Assembly: GCA_033063855.1 (NCBI GenBank)
Contig: CP093830.1
Span: 21,080,854 to 21,144,853, forward strand
From: Smittia aterrima
Taxonomy: Eukaryota > Arthropoda > Insecta > Diptera > Chironomidae
Reading direction: 5' to 3'
Length of the DNA stretch: 64,000 bases
Numbering within the stretch: position 1 is the first letter of the stretch; each line of letters opens with the position of its first letter. Below are positions 33,801 to 45,000 of the stretch, piece after piece. The position numbers and the translations under genes are program-made. The notes below the pieces were generated by a model. That model made no database searches, was not told the DNA's origin, and saw only the letters and a program-made list of their open reading frames with translations.

Positions 33801-34067
33801 TCAGATTTTTCTATTAGGCGTACTACTTACTTCCACCGGGGATTTCAGGAATCCAGATGTTGCGATTTTAACGAATTGGTCCATCTCGGTCTCAGGGCGT
33901 CTACAATCAACTGCCTTCTTACGAAACCAATTCTTAACAGTTTCGTGTTTAACGTTAAGCTCCTTCGCGATAGCCACCAGACTCATTCCACCCTCACGCA
34001 GTTCTGCAGCAACAGACCGCTTGTGCTGGTTTGCAGTTAGAGCGGCAACTGATGCGACAAATAACAC
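33801..34067 (-). pseudogene. Helix-turn-helix fragment, probably transposase-derived
   Basis: An 88-codon frame containing KRSVAAELREGGMSLVAIAK followed by ELNVKHETVKNWFRKK, the pattern of a homeodomain-like HTH as in pogo/Tc1-type transposase N-termini. No DDE catalytic region or terminal inverted repeats are seen next to it. It may be a short functional DNA-binding protein, but its setting among fragments favours a relic. Confidence 0.4.
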
Positions 34068-34209
34068 CTTTCTTTTGTCTGAATATATTCAAAAGATTCT
34101 TCTCGTTTTGGGAGCAGACACTTTAGCTTCAAAATTAGCAACGGCAGCAGCTGTTGGCGAAGAAGGAGCAATAGTGACACCTCAAATAATGTCGTATAAT
34201 GGAAATGCG

Positions 34210-34310
34210 TTTTTTGTAGAGGACGATTACACAAAAAGCAACAGAAAATTCGTTCAATTTCTTTTAACAATAATATATAATATTATATCGCTGGACCAAA
34301 TATAATATCT
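34210..34310. repeat. Diverged repeat copy B1
   Basis: Shares with B2 the core AGCAACAGAAAATTC, followed by a TA-rich stretch and ACCAAATATAAT. Same orientation, about 740 bases apart, diverged with small gaps. The translated flank is also similar (NAFFVEDDYT against DAFVAEYEWT), so a coding fragment may have been duplicated. Confidence 0.6.
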
Positions 34311-34412
34311 CTTGAGGAATTTGACGACGTTGGTTTCTAGTGATCAACTGTGTCATCTGTGGTTGATCTGCGAAAGATTTAATAAAATTATTCACTTCTC
34401 TTGTCTCTATTT

Positions 34413-34738
34413 TTATCTGTTACCTGTTGGAATTTTTTCTTCGTCCGTCTGCTGCTTATCTTTTTCGAGATCATTTGGTGGCGACCATGTAACGAGGCTT
34501 TCAGAACTCATGACTTTTCTGTGCAGTTTCGTGGTTCGAAAGTCATTGATGTCCAACAAGAGCTTTTTCTTCGTCGAAAAAGAAATTTGCTTATCGTCTT
34601 TGTCGGCACTTTTTGTACGATCCAACGACGACGACGAAACGGAACTTCTTTGGCTCTTTGCTCCTTGCAATGTTCCTCGAGCAGATGTTCATCTTCATTT
34701 TTAATCTTCAGCTCTCCGATTACCTTCTCGAGGAACAT
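34413..34738 (-). pseudogene. Unidentified coding-like fragment
   Basis: Two overlapping minus-strand frames look protein-like in succession, one at the 5' side (MFLEKVIGELKIKNEDEHLL) and one further on (SFSTKKKLLLDINDFRTTKL). This suggests one ancestral reading frame broken by an indel. I do not recognise the family. Confidence 0.25.
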
Positions 34739-34951
34739 TATTCTTCTTAACCTTCGAAGTATTGTCGCTTCTTTAATTTGGCTTTTTAATTTCTAGCTTT
34801 GAAGGACAACCTCCCGTTAGCGCATGTTCCCTTGATAAAGTGCTTTTTGACTTGCCTACGGTCGTCATACTAAAATTCTTTTATAACGAACAGTACATAG
34901 CCAATCGTCTTCAATTTCCTTGGCGTAAGCGCTCGAGAAATTAAATTCGAT

Positions 34952-35055
34952 GCATTTGTTGCAGAATACGAATGGACACGAAGAGCAACAGAAAATTCTT
35001 TTAACTGAATTACATATTGTATATCACTATACCAAATATAATATATATTATTTTT
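34952..35055. repeat. Diverged repeat copy B2
   Basis: Second copy of repeat B with the same core and TA-rich right part. Reads to stop in the aligned frame. Confidence 0.6.
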
Positions 35056-35250
35056 AAAAGAAACATTTTTTTTGAGAATTTCTAATCACAATAAGCCATG
35101 AGAATTCTCTATGCAACACTTTTTATCAGTTACCGGCCCGTAGATTTTGAAAATAAAAAGCGCCTCTTAATTGTTTTCTTAGAACTATCATTTTGAGTTT
35201 TATAAAAACGTCCAACTTTTGTTATTTTAAAATTTCGAAGAATTATTGAT

Positions 35251-35327
35251 TACAGAAAGATTAGCGAGAGGTGAGTGACATGATAAATGTTCCAATAGCA
35301 TTTACTGATTGAATAAGGTTTTTAGAA
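35251..35327 (+). promoter_or_regulatory. 5'UTR of Tti2 with a short intron
   Basis: GAGAG|GTGAGT near 35271 and TTTTTAG at 35325 outline a possible intron of about 55 bases just before the start codon. No TATA box identified. Confidence 0.35.
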
Positions 35328-36623
35328 ATGGAAGACACCGAGAGAATGATTGAACGAGCGACACAAACAACTTTATCATGTTTGCTGCCGGAATTATTGG
35401 AAGACATTGATTCAAAGCCAATAGGCCAAGAAGACTTCGCTGAGTTCCGAATGATGCTTGCAAACTCGCTTCACTTGCTGCTTGACATTCTCTACCAAAA
35501 TGCAAATCTTTTAACTGAAGATTGTTCGTACGACACAAGACAACTCAAGATACATTTGCTTCTTCTAACATGCGAGCAGACAGCTGAGAATCAACTGTTT
35601 CAAACTGATCAGAAGATTCTCGTGAACAGTCTTTCGAGATTCTTAGAAGACAACATTCAACACTTCGATGAGAAGATCTTCCTAAAAGTAATTGAAACAT
35701 ACAAGAAAGGCCTCAACAAGAATTGCTGGAAGAAGCAACTGGGAATGATTCACAGTTTTCCAAAGTTTTGTGAAATTCTTCTGACAAGAAAACCTGAGCA
35801 AGGAACTGGAGATCTTTTGATGTTCATGCTTTCTGTTGGCTCTCTCCTTATATCGCATTATGATCCTTACTTCAAGACTATTGGTTTAAGAATCTACAAC
35901 TTCATGATGCGGCTTGGAGATAAAGTGATAATGAAAGATTTGAATATTACTCAAGTGATTTTTAATGAAAGTTTCTCATTGCTACGAAAATCGAATGCAG
36001 TGGATTTTAATGAAGAACTCTTCGAGTGTTTACTTCAAGCCATTCAAAGTGAGGAATTCGATAGGAAGAATAGTTCAAAGTGGAGTAAATACGATGATGT
36101 AATGTCTGAGTTGTTAACTGTGTTTGGAATCGAGAGTGAACCTTCGACATCAAAAGTTCTGCTACAGAAAATCGTTAAGTTTTGCGCAATAGATTACGAA
36201 ATATTGATTACTCCCACATGCGAAACACAACTTGAAACGTATTATAAAAAGCTTAGGCTTGGAAGGAACAAAGAAAATATTCGAACAATGAGGTGGCTTA
36301 AGAAACTTATGGAAATGTTGATAAGAGAATCTCCAAGGCTCATGAACAACTTCGACGACAGCTTTAGAATACTCAACGAATTCCATTGCATCTACATCTC
36401 AACGATTTACACGATTAACTCACAGATCCTTGGAGAGCAGTTGATCGACTTCACAAAGAAATTCATTGTTTTATTGCTTCAAGTTGCCAAAAAGTTCAAA
36501 GAACATCGCGAAATTAAACAATCAGTTGCTTTATTTTTGTTTACAATTCAAGACCATCAACACTTAAACACTGAATTAGTTAAATGTCTACAAATAATTC
36601 TCAGCGAATTTATTCATGAATAA
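35328..36623 (+). CDS. Tti2: TELO2-interacting protein 2 (TTI2)-like
   Basis: Single coding exon of 431 residues, all helical, beginning ATG (AGAAATGG) and ending TAA. TTI2 with TELO2 and TTI1 forms the TTT complex, which with Hsp90 and R2TP matures PIKK kinases (ATM, ATR, mTOR, DNA-PK-like). Identification rests on overall HEAT-like architecture and the central segment from LLISHYDPYFKTIGLRIYNF onward, which resembles the TTI2 signature of a divergent turn followed by a repeat that tracks other family members. Somewhat shorter than the human protein (about 500 residues). The match is from memory of a poorly conserved family, so it could be another HEAT protein. It lies tail-to-tail with 5-HT7. 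Confidence 0.6.
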   Translation: MEDTERMIERATQTTLSCLLPELLEDIDSKPIGQEDFAEFRMMLANSLHLLLDILYQNANLLTEDCSYDTRQLKIHLLLLTCEQTAENQLFQTDQKILVNSLSRFLEDNIQHFDEKIFLKVIETYKKGLNKNCWKKQLGMIHSFPKFCEILLTRKPEQGTGDLLMFMLSVGSLLISHYDPYFKTIGLRIYNFMMRLGDKVIMKDLNITQVIFNESFSLLRKSNAVDFNEELFECLLQAIQSEEFDRKNSSKWSKYDDVMSELLTVFGIESEPSTSKVLLQKIVKFCAIDYEILITPTCETQLETYYKKLRLGRNKENIRTMRWLKKLMEMLIRESPRLMNNFDDSFRILNEFHCIYISTIYTINSQILGEQLIDFTKKFIVLLLQVAKKFKEHREIKQSVALFLFTIQDHQHLNTELVKCLQIILSEFIHE

Positions 36624-36624
36624 A
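36619..36624 (+). terminator. AATAAA overlapping the Tti2 stop codon
   Basis: The stop codon TAA is embedded in GAATAAAAAT, so a polyadenylation signal overlaps the end of the coding region. The 3'UTR may be extremely short; alternatively a later site is used. Confidence 0.4.
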
Positions 36625-39600
36625 AATATTTCTAAATGAAAGTTAGCTTTTCATTAAATATTTCCTTCACTTTCAGTCCATTAACGTCTTAGAGTTTATT
36701 TTCGTTTCTCTATTTTTCGCTAAATATGTTTCTCTTAACTTAAGTAGATAAACGAGTGAGCGAGAGAGAGAGCTTAGACGACTGAAGTCTAGTTGAAATA
36801 ACAGATGTTTGCCTAGCCATATAAACTATTAAATATTCATTCGCAATAATGGAAACATGAATGCCTTCAATACAAAAAGCTGATGTCTCATTCCAGAGTA
36901 AGGAAAATAATCAATTGATCCTTCTCAGTATATCTTTGATAAGAGCCTTTAACTTCGGGGGAAAAAGAATGAAGCGATTTCGAGGAACTGTCATGTTTAA
37001 TTCAGCACAATGTCCATCCAATGAGAAACGGCGTGGGTTTGAAAGAGACGAACCTAATGCTACTTAAAGCATTCAAGCAGATAGCTGTCAAGTCATTGTC
37101 TTCATTTCACTTGAAATTAATGAATTTTTGTTGAATTTGCATTTCAATTTACGAAAAAATTGAAGTAAAATATTTTTGTGAAGGAGATTTCTGGGAAACT
37201 TTGAACATCAATTCTTAAAAAATCATTTCTCATGCCAAGTTAAATCTTTTTCCGCTGTCAAAATGTGCACTTTTGCATCTGAAAAGAAAATCAAGCAATG
37301 TCAAGAAAAGATAAATGAAAGAGGAAATTTTCCTTGTTCAAAACTTTCCTTCTACAATTCATCTGAGTCAACTGCATTCAGCATTTTCATTGATCTTTCT
37401 CCTCTTGCTTGAAAGATTTCTGTCTGAAATTTGAGAATTATCTTGATCTGAAAGTATTCACCTGTCGCTAAAAGCTTTGTGAAAGGTTTAGCTCGGGTGG
37501 CAGTGACGTGCACGAAAGACTTACTTAAACACATCGTAATCGGCCTGTGACTCGTCAAAACGACTGTACAAAGGAGAACCATGAAATAACATCAATTTAA
37601 AGACGGAAATTAAATGTAGAAAGAGATTTCTCTACCGTGGAAAAAAGCCTAAAGCTCGAAGGCATTGTTCACGTTGTCAAAAGATATTTCTTTCCCATTC
37701 AGGGAATTACTTTACAGACCAGAGAGAAAAAGAGCCGCAGAACTTTTGTTGAACATTCCGAAACGTAATGAGCAACGATGAAAAAGGTCCCGAGATCTAA
37801 ATGAAAAGTGCGGGGCTCTTTTTAGGACTTAACGAAACTTTCCGAATTCAATTCTTCAACTGATTTACTGAAAAGAGAAAAGAGAAAGGAAAAGAATCAA
37901 AGACGAAAGTCGATTTTCTCAATTTTATTTTATGTCTATATCAATTACCATAATTTGAACATTTTATTCTCTAGCCATGAATCATTTTTTGCAATTCAAC
38001 GATTTATCATCTTCAACTTATGTATGACAGCTTGGATAATCATCGTTTCAATTATTGCATTGCATCTACACGGAAAGTTTTCTTGAAGTTTATTTTCCCG
38101 TCTCGTTTTCTTGATAGTAAACATCTCAAAATAAATATCAATCAAGTTTTTTTTAGTTTTTCTTAGTTTTGTAGATTGTCAGGAAATATTTTTTTTTGTC
38201 ATTAAAGTGATGCTGATTCGCTTTTAAATTCATTTGTTGTTCAGTATGTTCATTTAAAATCTCTTTCTAGTAAATATTTTCTTCGTTTCTATGTAAATAA
38301 TGTTCATTTTGTCAGCACCTTTTCTATAAAAACGAAATAAACTTCTTTCGATTCGAGAGAAGTTGAAAAATTATGAAAATCAATTTTCAGAGTTTCCTGG
38401 ATTTTTCAACTTTTCTCGCGATTGATTTCGAAGGAGGAAAACGATTTAAAAAGTTGACTTAAAGAGAGAGAAAGCAGAAGAGAACCTTTTTGGCCAACTT
38501 GGCAGAAGATTTCGCTTTGAAAGATTGAAGCATGTGTGTTTGCAAACAATTTCCGAAGTCAAACAACAGATTTATAAAATATGAAATTTCAAATATCTGA
38601 TCTTGTTTGAATAACAAGTAATAAATCAAACGAAAAGGCACGTTTGCATTCAAATTTTACACGAAGACGAAACTCTTTTAATTTGATGCATTAAATTATT
38701 CACGCCAACATTAGAAAGAAATGTAAAACAAACTTTTCTCTTTTTTTTCTTCTTTTAGGGATTGAAAGGCAGGCGAAGGGAAAAGTTTTCGTGTTCGGAC
38801 GAGCGACGGATTGAATCTCAAAGAATCTTCCTCACTAACTTATAAGCCGAAATGTACCGCTGCCTCTCAATAAATTATAAGATTTAAATTTTCGGAGTTG
38901 CAGCAGTTTGAGAACGAACAAACTCTTTCCGAGTCAAAAGAAGAAGAATCCTTAACCATATCTCACTTTAAGAAAGTATCAGATGATTTCTCGGAGATAC
39001 AGAAAAGAAATCTTTTTAGACAGAATCACAAAATATGGAGACGAATTCGTGATGTGAGACTGAAAGCTTACAAAAATTGGATTCTCTGTTGAAAGAAAAT
39101 CATAAAAAGTTATTCAAAGAAAAACGGAATCTCGTCGATTTTGATTTCAAGATTTTGAGAATTTCTGCTACTGAAGCCAAAAGAAAGCCTTTGCATTATC
39201 GTGAAACTCGTTATATCTGCTTTAGGCGTTATGCTAAAGAAAGAATCGGCTGACCGGTTGACTACTCCGAAAGAAGGTTTGACATTATGTTTGAGAGATG
39301 TGGCTTGACTAGAGTACGCGGGGATTGTGTGTGATACTCGATTTTCATAAAATTGTGAAAATTGTTGTGCAAATATTGTTATTTGGGTTTAGAGAAATGT
39401 GATATGTTTGTTGGAGGATTTTTTTTCTTTTTTTTCGTGCGTGTAAAGGATTCGTTTGGAGAGACAAAAATGTGTTTTCCATTTAGTTCTTTAAAAAAGG
39501 TTCGCTCTCGTTTTAATGTAAGCAGAGAAAAAAGTTTTCAGGGTAAATCATGAAAATTGGTCTTCAGTGAGAAATCATTTTATCCTAAAACAGGAAAACT

Positions 39601-40675
39601 TTGGTGACCGCCAGGAGAAAATTTCTTTTTTAGTATTTCAAACTAAATCAGCTTAAATCATTCAAATCTCTGAGGACGACAAAGAAATCCTTTGGTCGAA
39701 TTATTTGATACAAAATGTTTATGGATTTTCCTTTAAAAATTACAATTTTCTTTTTCTACTTTTCCTTTGAAGTTGAATTCGAATTGATTTATTGGATAAA
39801 AACTTTTTCTTGTCTTCAATGTTTTTTCCTTTAAAATAATTCGAAACAATTTGTTTAGAGACCATTCACAGAGTCTGTCACATGAAAGGGATTCAGCGAA
39901 GTGTTTCAAATAAACGACTAGAAAGAAAATAAAAAAAACTTCCAAAAAAGTTGACCAAAAAGAAAAATAAATTCGCAGACGCCACGACTTCGATAAATTA
40001 GTTTGTCACAGACTTCGGTTATCGAACTCTCGAAGAAAGCAATAAATTGATTGAAAGTTAAATTATGGAAGAGAAGAGAACGATCGAGGAGACAAGAACT
40101 GTTTTTCCGGTTCGATTCAATTTTTCCTTCAAGTCATTCAACGAAAAGATCTTTTTAAGGAGCGCCAACAATACGTTTGAGTGAAAATCTAGAAGCGATG
40201 AGAAATATCAAATGACATGAAATGGCTTTTCACTGTGCGACATTAAAGACGTGCCTAATTCACTTCCGACGTGTTTTCCCTTAGTCGCTCACTCGATAAA
40301 TATCCTCGACAATCGCTTCTTACTGGTGACAGCCTCACAATTTCTCTCTCTTTTCTTTATTCCGATTCCAATTGATTTGCTTTGACTATCCCCTCGAGGC
40401 CTTACTCGCTTTCAAGTGTGCATGTCATTACACCATTGAGATTTCCTCCTCTCATTCGTTTGAAATTCAATTGGTTTCTCATTTTTTCTCGATCGAATCC
40501 CTTGTGTTCTTGTCTCCTTTTTCTTGCTGTTGTTCGAAGTATCCTTGAGAGTTTCTACACTGCGTGGAGGATTTTTGCGGAGTCAGTCTGTCTCAAGCGA
40601 TTAGAGCTCTTTTGTATTGTGCGTAACAACCCATAAACGAAGATTTTGTCTTGGCATTTGTTTCTGTAAATCAGA
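36625..40675. other. Intergenic stretch between Tti2 and 5-HT7
   Basis: About 4 kb, AT-rich, with short GA and CT runs (for example near 36760-36772). Open frames are short and have no family resemblance. No tRNA, transposon or repeat array seen. The 3'UTRs of both flanking genes must end here. Confidence 0.6.
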
Positions 40676-40681
40676 TTTATT
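40676..40681 (-). terminator. Polyadenylation signal of 5-HT7
   Basis: TTTATT on the plus strand (AATAAA on the minus) lies 39 bases after the stop codon of the receptor. Confidence 0.45.
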
Positions 40682-40719
40682 TCCTTCTTTTTTTTCTTTT
40701 AATTGATCGATGTCGGTTT

Positions 40720-42093
40720 TCAGAGAAAGCTCTCTCGGGCACCCGTGTGCTGTGTTATTTCGGTATTGACGACAACACGCTGCGAATGAGGATCTCCATA
40801 CTGACTGTGATAAAAGTCTTCTCGCATCATTATGTTTAAGCTCGAGCAACGGAAATAAAGAATCTCTTGGAAAGGTTTTCGAAAGTCGCGATTAAGCGTC
40901 GCATAAATAATTGGATTTAGAAGACTATTAGCGTAACCTAACCAGAGAAATATTGATGAAAGCGTATGATATTCTGACCCTGTAATGGGTTTAACTAGCG
41001 CGAGAATGAAAAACGGAAGCCAGCACACTGTGAATGCTGACATGATTATACCAAGCGTCGTTGATGCTTTACGTTCTTTGGCTAATTGAAAGCGTAATTT
41101 TTTTTGGTGGGGCGAGCCGATTGTGTTGATTGGCTTCTCTTGAGTCGTTTGTACACCGTTGTTCAATGCACCTTCGAGTCTCGTCTGCGCTCGCTTCTCG
41201 TCCATTACTATTCGTCGTGCGGCTCGGAATATTTGATAGTAAACAAACAACATCACCGCCAATGGAATATAAAAGGAGCCGAGCGTCGCGTAAATTTGAT
41301 AACCAAAGTTTTGACAAACAATGCAAGCAGGGCGATCAACCAGCGAGTGTTCGTTGCCTAGAATTAATAATGGTGGCAAAGAAATGCAGGCCGCCCCTAA
41401 CCAGACAAGTGCCACGCACAGCATCATACGACGAGGTGTTCGCTTGACGCCATACTCGAGCGGTTTCGTTATTGCCCAGTATCGATCAACAGATATCGCG
41501 CACAAATTAAGAATTGATGCTGTGCACGAGAGCACATCAAAGCTAACCCAAATATCACAAAATAATGGACCGAAACGCCATTCTTCTAGGACCTCATACA
41601 ACAGAGCCGTTGGCATGACTAAAACGGCAACACACAAATCAGACACGGCTAATGAGACTAATAAATAGTTACACGGTCTCCTCAACTTACGAACTAAACA
41701 CACAGCTACACATACCAGGATATTACCAATTATTGTTCCTAAGATTACAGCTAAGAGGATAATACTGATTAAAATCGTTTGGATAGTTATTTGTTTCGCC
41801 GTCTCGTCATCACTCTTATCGTCGTCGAGCTGAGGAATAAGAGTCGCTGTCGGTAAGAATGATGACGACGTGATTTCGGCTAATGATGGAAACGGTGCAA
41901 TTGTGCCTTGTTTTGAATATTTGGTAAGGTTCGCAAGGATGATGCTCGTTAAAAGCGTCGTCGTTGAAGTCTGAGACGTCGACGCTACCAAAATAACGTT
42001 GAATGACTCGTCAGACAAGTTCAATCCATTGATCGTATGTCTCACATCTGTTAAATTAAAAATGTTTGACATTGGATCCATAAGCTCATCCAT
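40720..42093 (-). CDS. 5-HT7: Serotonin receptor 5-HT7 (class A GPCR)
   Basis: Seven-transmembrane amine receptor, coupling through Gs to cAMP in Drosophila. Start chosen at the ATG at 42093 (457 residues); the frame is open further upstream but without another ATG. Visible landmarks: TM1 with GNILVC, TM2 LAVSDL, TM3 with the amine-binding Asp in SFDVLSCTASI, DRY followed by WAITKPLEYG, a short third loop ending SPHQKKLRFQLAKERKASTT, TM6 CWLPFFILAL and TM7 NPIIYATLNRDF. The tail has YFRCSSLN (likely palmitoylated Cys) and ends GARESFL, as in Drosophila 5-HT7. The N-terminus is much shorter and less Ser/Gly-rich than the fly's. All seven helices are in one exon; a 5'UTR intron is possible. Confidence 0.92.
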   Translation of the reverse strand: MDELMDPMSNIFNLTDVRHTINGLNLSDESFNVILVASTSQTSTTTLLTSIILANLTKYSKQGTIAPFPSLAEITSSSFLPTATLIPQLDDDKSDDETAKQITIQTILISIILLAVILGTIIGNILVCVAVCLVRKLRRPCNYLLVSLAVSDLCVAVLVMPTALLYEVLEEWRFGPLFCDIWVSFDVLSCTASILNLCAISVDRYWAITKPLEYGVKRTPRRMMLCVALVWLGAACISLPPLLILGNEHSLVDRPACIVCQNFGYQIYATLGSFYIPLAVMLFVYYQIFRAARRIVMDEKRAQTRLEGALNNGVQTTQEKPINTIGSPHQKKLRFQLAKERKASTTLGIIMSAFTVCWLPFFILALVKPITGSEYHTLSSIFLWLGYANSLLNPIIYATLNRDFRKPFQEILYFRCSSLNIMMREDFYHSQYGDPHSQRVVVNTEITQHTGARESFL

Positions 42094-45000
42094 AAAATGA
42101 TGATGATGATGTTGATGTCTTCCGTTCGCTTGCTGCACACGATGCACGGGTGTCCTTAAGGAAATCAAACTCTTTTTGATTGAATCGACTACTTTTCGAT
42201 TATCGTTCCACTTGATTCCATTTCATTTCTGACTCGAAGCGAGAACGACTTGGGTTGATAACTTTCTCGTTGTATAAATTGTCTAAAGATTCAAGAAAAC
42301 AAGTTTTGTCGCAATTTTCTTTTCTTCTTGCGGACGACTTCTTCGGACGACGTTGAGCGAATTAACTTTGTTATCGTAAATTCATGAGCTTTTCACATTC
42401 TTTGATAAATTCATGAGGGACAGATTGCTTCTAACTTCTAAGGATTTATTAAAAAGTCGTCTTATCACACAGTTTGTCATTGCACAATGTTGAATGGAAA
42501 CTCTCTCTCGTCTTCAAAAACTCTTCTGGGCTTGACATTTGATGTCGTCGTTATTCGATTTTCTTGACTAAATCAATTGGATCCTTTTTCCTCGTTCTTA
42601 TGATGAAATGCAGGTCTCCGTTCAAATGTTTTCCTCTCGCAAATATATTTCGTTTGAACTTGTCCTTGAAAACTTTCCTCCTCGCCGTATAAGTTTAGAG
42701 TTCATATTTAGGTCGTTATTTCCTCTTGAGTCTTCTCGTCTTCTAGAAGAGAAAAGAAAAGAAGAAAAATCGATTAAGTTCAAGTTCGACATGAGATTAC
42801 GATGTGTTAACTTCAAACGAGATGTTCAAGCAAATGTGCATCAGATTACATTCAATTAGGCTTCTTTAATGCAGCCATTTAGATTCGTATCAGCAATTTC
42901 AACAAGCAATGAGTGGGAGAGAGAGATCCCTGTGGGATGGAAATGCTAGAAAGGGCATCGTTCATGAATCATGTAAGAAGACTTGAAATATTCAAAGCTC
43001 TCCCTTGGTCAATTCGCGACCTTTTCGTTGGTTGGACTTCAGGGCAATTTTTTCATTCCAAATGAGAAATTTTCGGTGCAAACCTTCGTCTGTGGAGATA
43101 GTTAACGAACAAACATAAGAACAACATAAAATATTATCGAAGCATAAGATGATTTTAATCATTTCGTGTGCTTTTGTCAACAACCTTCTGATGTACGAGT
43201 TGAAAGCTCAAAAGCGAGTGAGTGAGTGGGAGAGAACGGCAAGTCCCACATCACACAAAAAAAAAACTTTTGAATTGCTTCTGCGTTGGCTGGCCTTGTG
43301 ACAAGAGATTTCAAGAGAGATTGAAACTTTCATGACGTAATCTGCTTGAGTAGTAAATTTGTCGTGTGGCTCTCTCGTTTAACTCATGATCGTGATAAAA
43401 AATCATCAGGAAGTGAAAAAGTTTCGTGTGTTTTCACATGAATCGTCTCACACATGGATTCACTTTGATGTAGCTGAATGATTAATGATTAGAAAACATC
43501 CGTAAAACCACACGAGCAAATTACTTCGTCAAGCAGAGAGATGTGTTTAGTGACGGGTCACAAATGAGAGCTTCACAAATCAAGTGGCTCTTTGTTCAAT
43601 TGATGGAAGAACTTTTTATTTGCTAAAAGAAGAACTTCCTGTGATTATGAGAATATTTAATTTTTAATTGGATTTTTTGTGCATTAAACAAAAATGAAAT
43701 TTTCTCATTGCCTCAACTTCCGCAAGAAGAAATGTTAAAGAATTTCCATGAAAAACCATCAAAAATGTTCTCAGCTTGTTAACCATGAAAATCTCTTGAA
43801 AGGCTTTCAAAATATTTCAAGAGCGAGAGAGAAGATTATCAGGAATTCTTCTCAAACGTTGAAGCGGATTATGGGACGAAAGAGTTTCGAAAGAGTCATA
43901 TTTCAACGGAAACAATCTCGAAAATAGATTGTCATGAAGAATCTGGAAATTAGACGACGACAAGTTGTGGAAGAGGGAAAAAGCTTTTAACATCAAACAA
44001 ATCAAGGTAAGTGCTTTTTGGTAAAGTTCAATTTTAAAGCTTTTTCGCTTCGAACACGAATCCTCAATTCAAAAACCTGAATCAATGATAAAATTGATTT
44101 ATTTCCTAAAAATACCTCGTGCATCGATTTGAGTTTCGCTCTGCTCGCTCGTTCCATTTCTCACATTTATAATTTTCCTCGAGACGAATGAAAATAAAAG
44201 TTCATCATTTTCTTATTCTTCGTAAACAAGTATTTTCTTTTTTCGGTTTTTTTTTGGTGATGTCTCGGCATGATGAAAATGCGAAATGTGCTGTTTCTGT
44301 GCTTTTATATAAAACCGAAATTCGTTTTGTTTACTCAATAAACATCGTTTCATCATTTCGGCATAATGCGCACGATAAAACATGAAGCAATTTGAGCCTG
44401 CTATCGATTTTCCTCGTTGATTTTTTATTTTAAAAAAACTGAATATCGGTCAATTGGAGACCTTAATTGGAGCGGATTGTAAAATATATTTTTCGATGAA
44501 TAAGAAAAATTATCAATTCATTGATTTTCGTGTTTTTTTTTCATTGCAAAAGGTGACTCCGCCTTTTGTTATTAAGTAGATAATTACAAAAATGAGCGCC
44601 AAGTGTTGATATTAAGCGCAAACATTCTCTGGTGTTAATGAGATTTTTTTTTCTTCTGTCGAGCCCACTCACGGTCAGAGCAAATATAAATTATGCGGAT
44701 GTTTAAATCAATTAGCATTAATCATTTTACGATGCTTAAGACGAATATCTGGCGCGAGATGTAACGGAAATTGCATTAAGCTTCATCCGATTATTTTGAT
44801 CTCTTCACTCTCGGTTCGTGGGTGGGTTGAGTTCGCGAATCTTCTATTTATACACCTGAAGTGCTCGTCCAGCAAATATTTAAAGTGAGAGAATTTATTT
44901 TGTGTAATCAAATCGTTCGAATAGAACAACACATGTCGATTGGACAAAAACATCAGCAGCAGCGAGTGTTGTCTAAATATAACAACGCAAATACGCGATG

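Larger units (their letters stand above)
32741..35250. mobile_element. Gene-fragment island, probably of transposon origin
   Basis: Interval between shot and Tti2 that holds only broken pieces of unrelated protein families (kinase, DEAD-box helicase, HTH) separated by TA-rich palindromic repeats in direct-repeat pairs. This resembles the remains of elements that capture host gene fragments. Element class is not determinable: no intact transposase, no clean terminal inverted repeats, and no target-site duplications that I can prove. Confidence 0.35.

Noticed and set aside
42094..42168. N-terminal extension of 5-HT7 beginning at a TTG
   Set aside because: No ATG in this segment; the first good start is at 42093. 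An upstream exon remains possible but is not visible.
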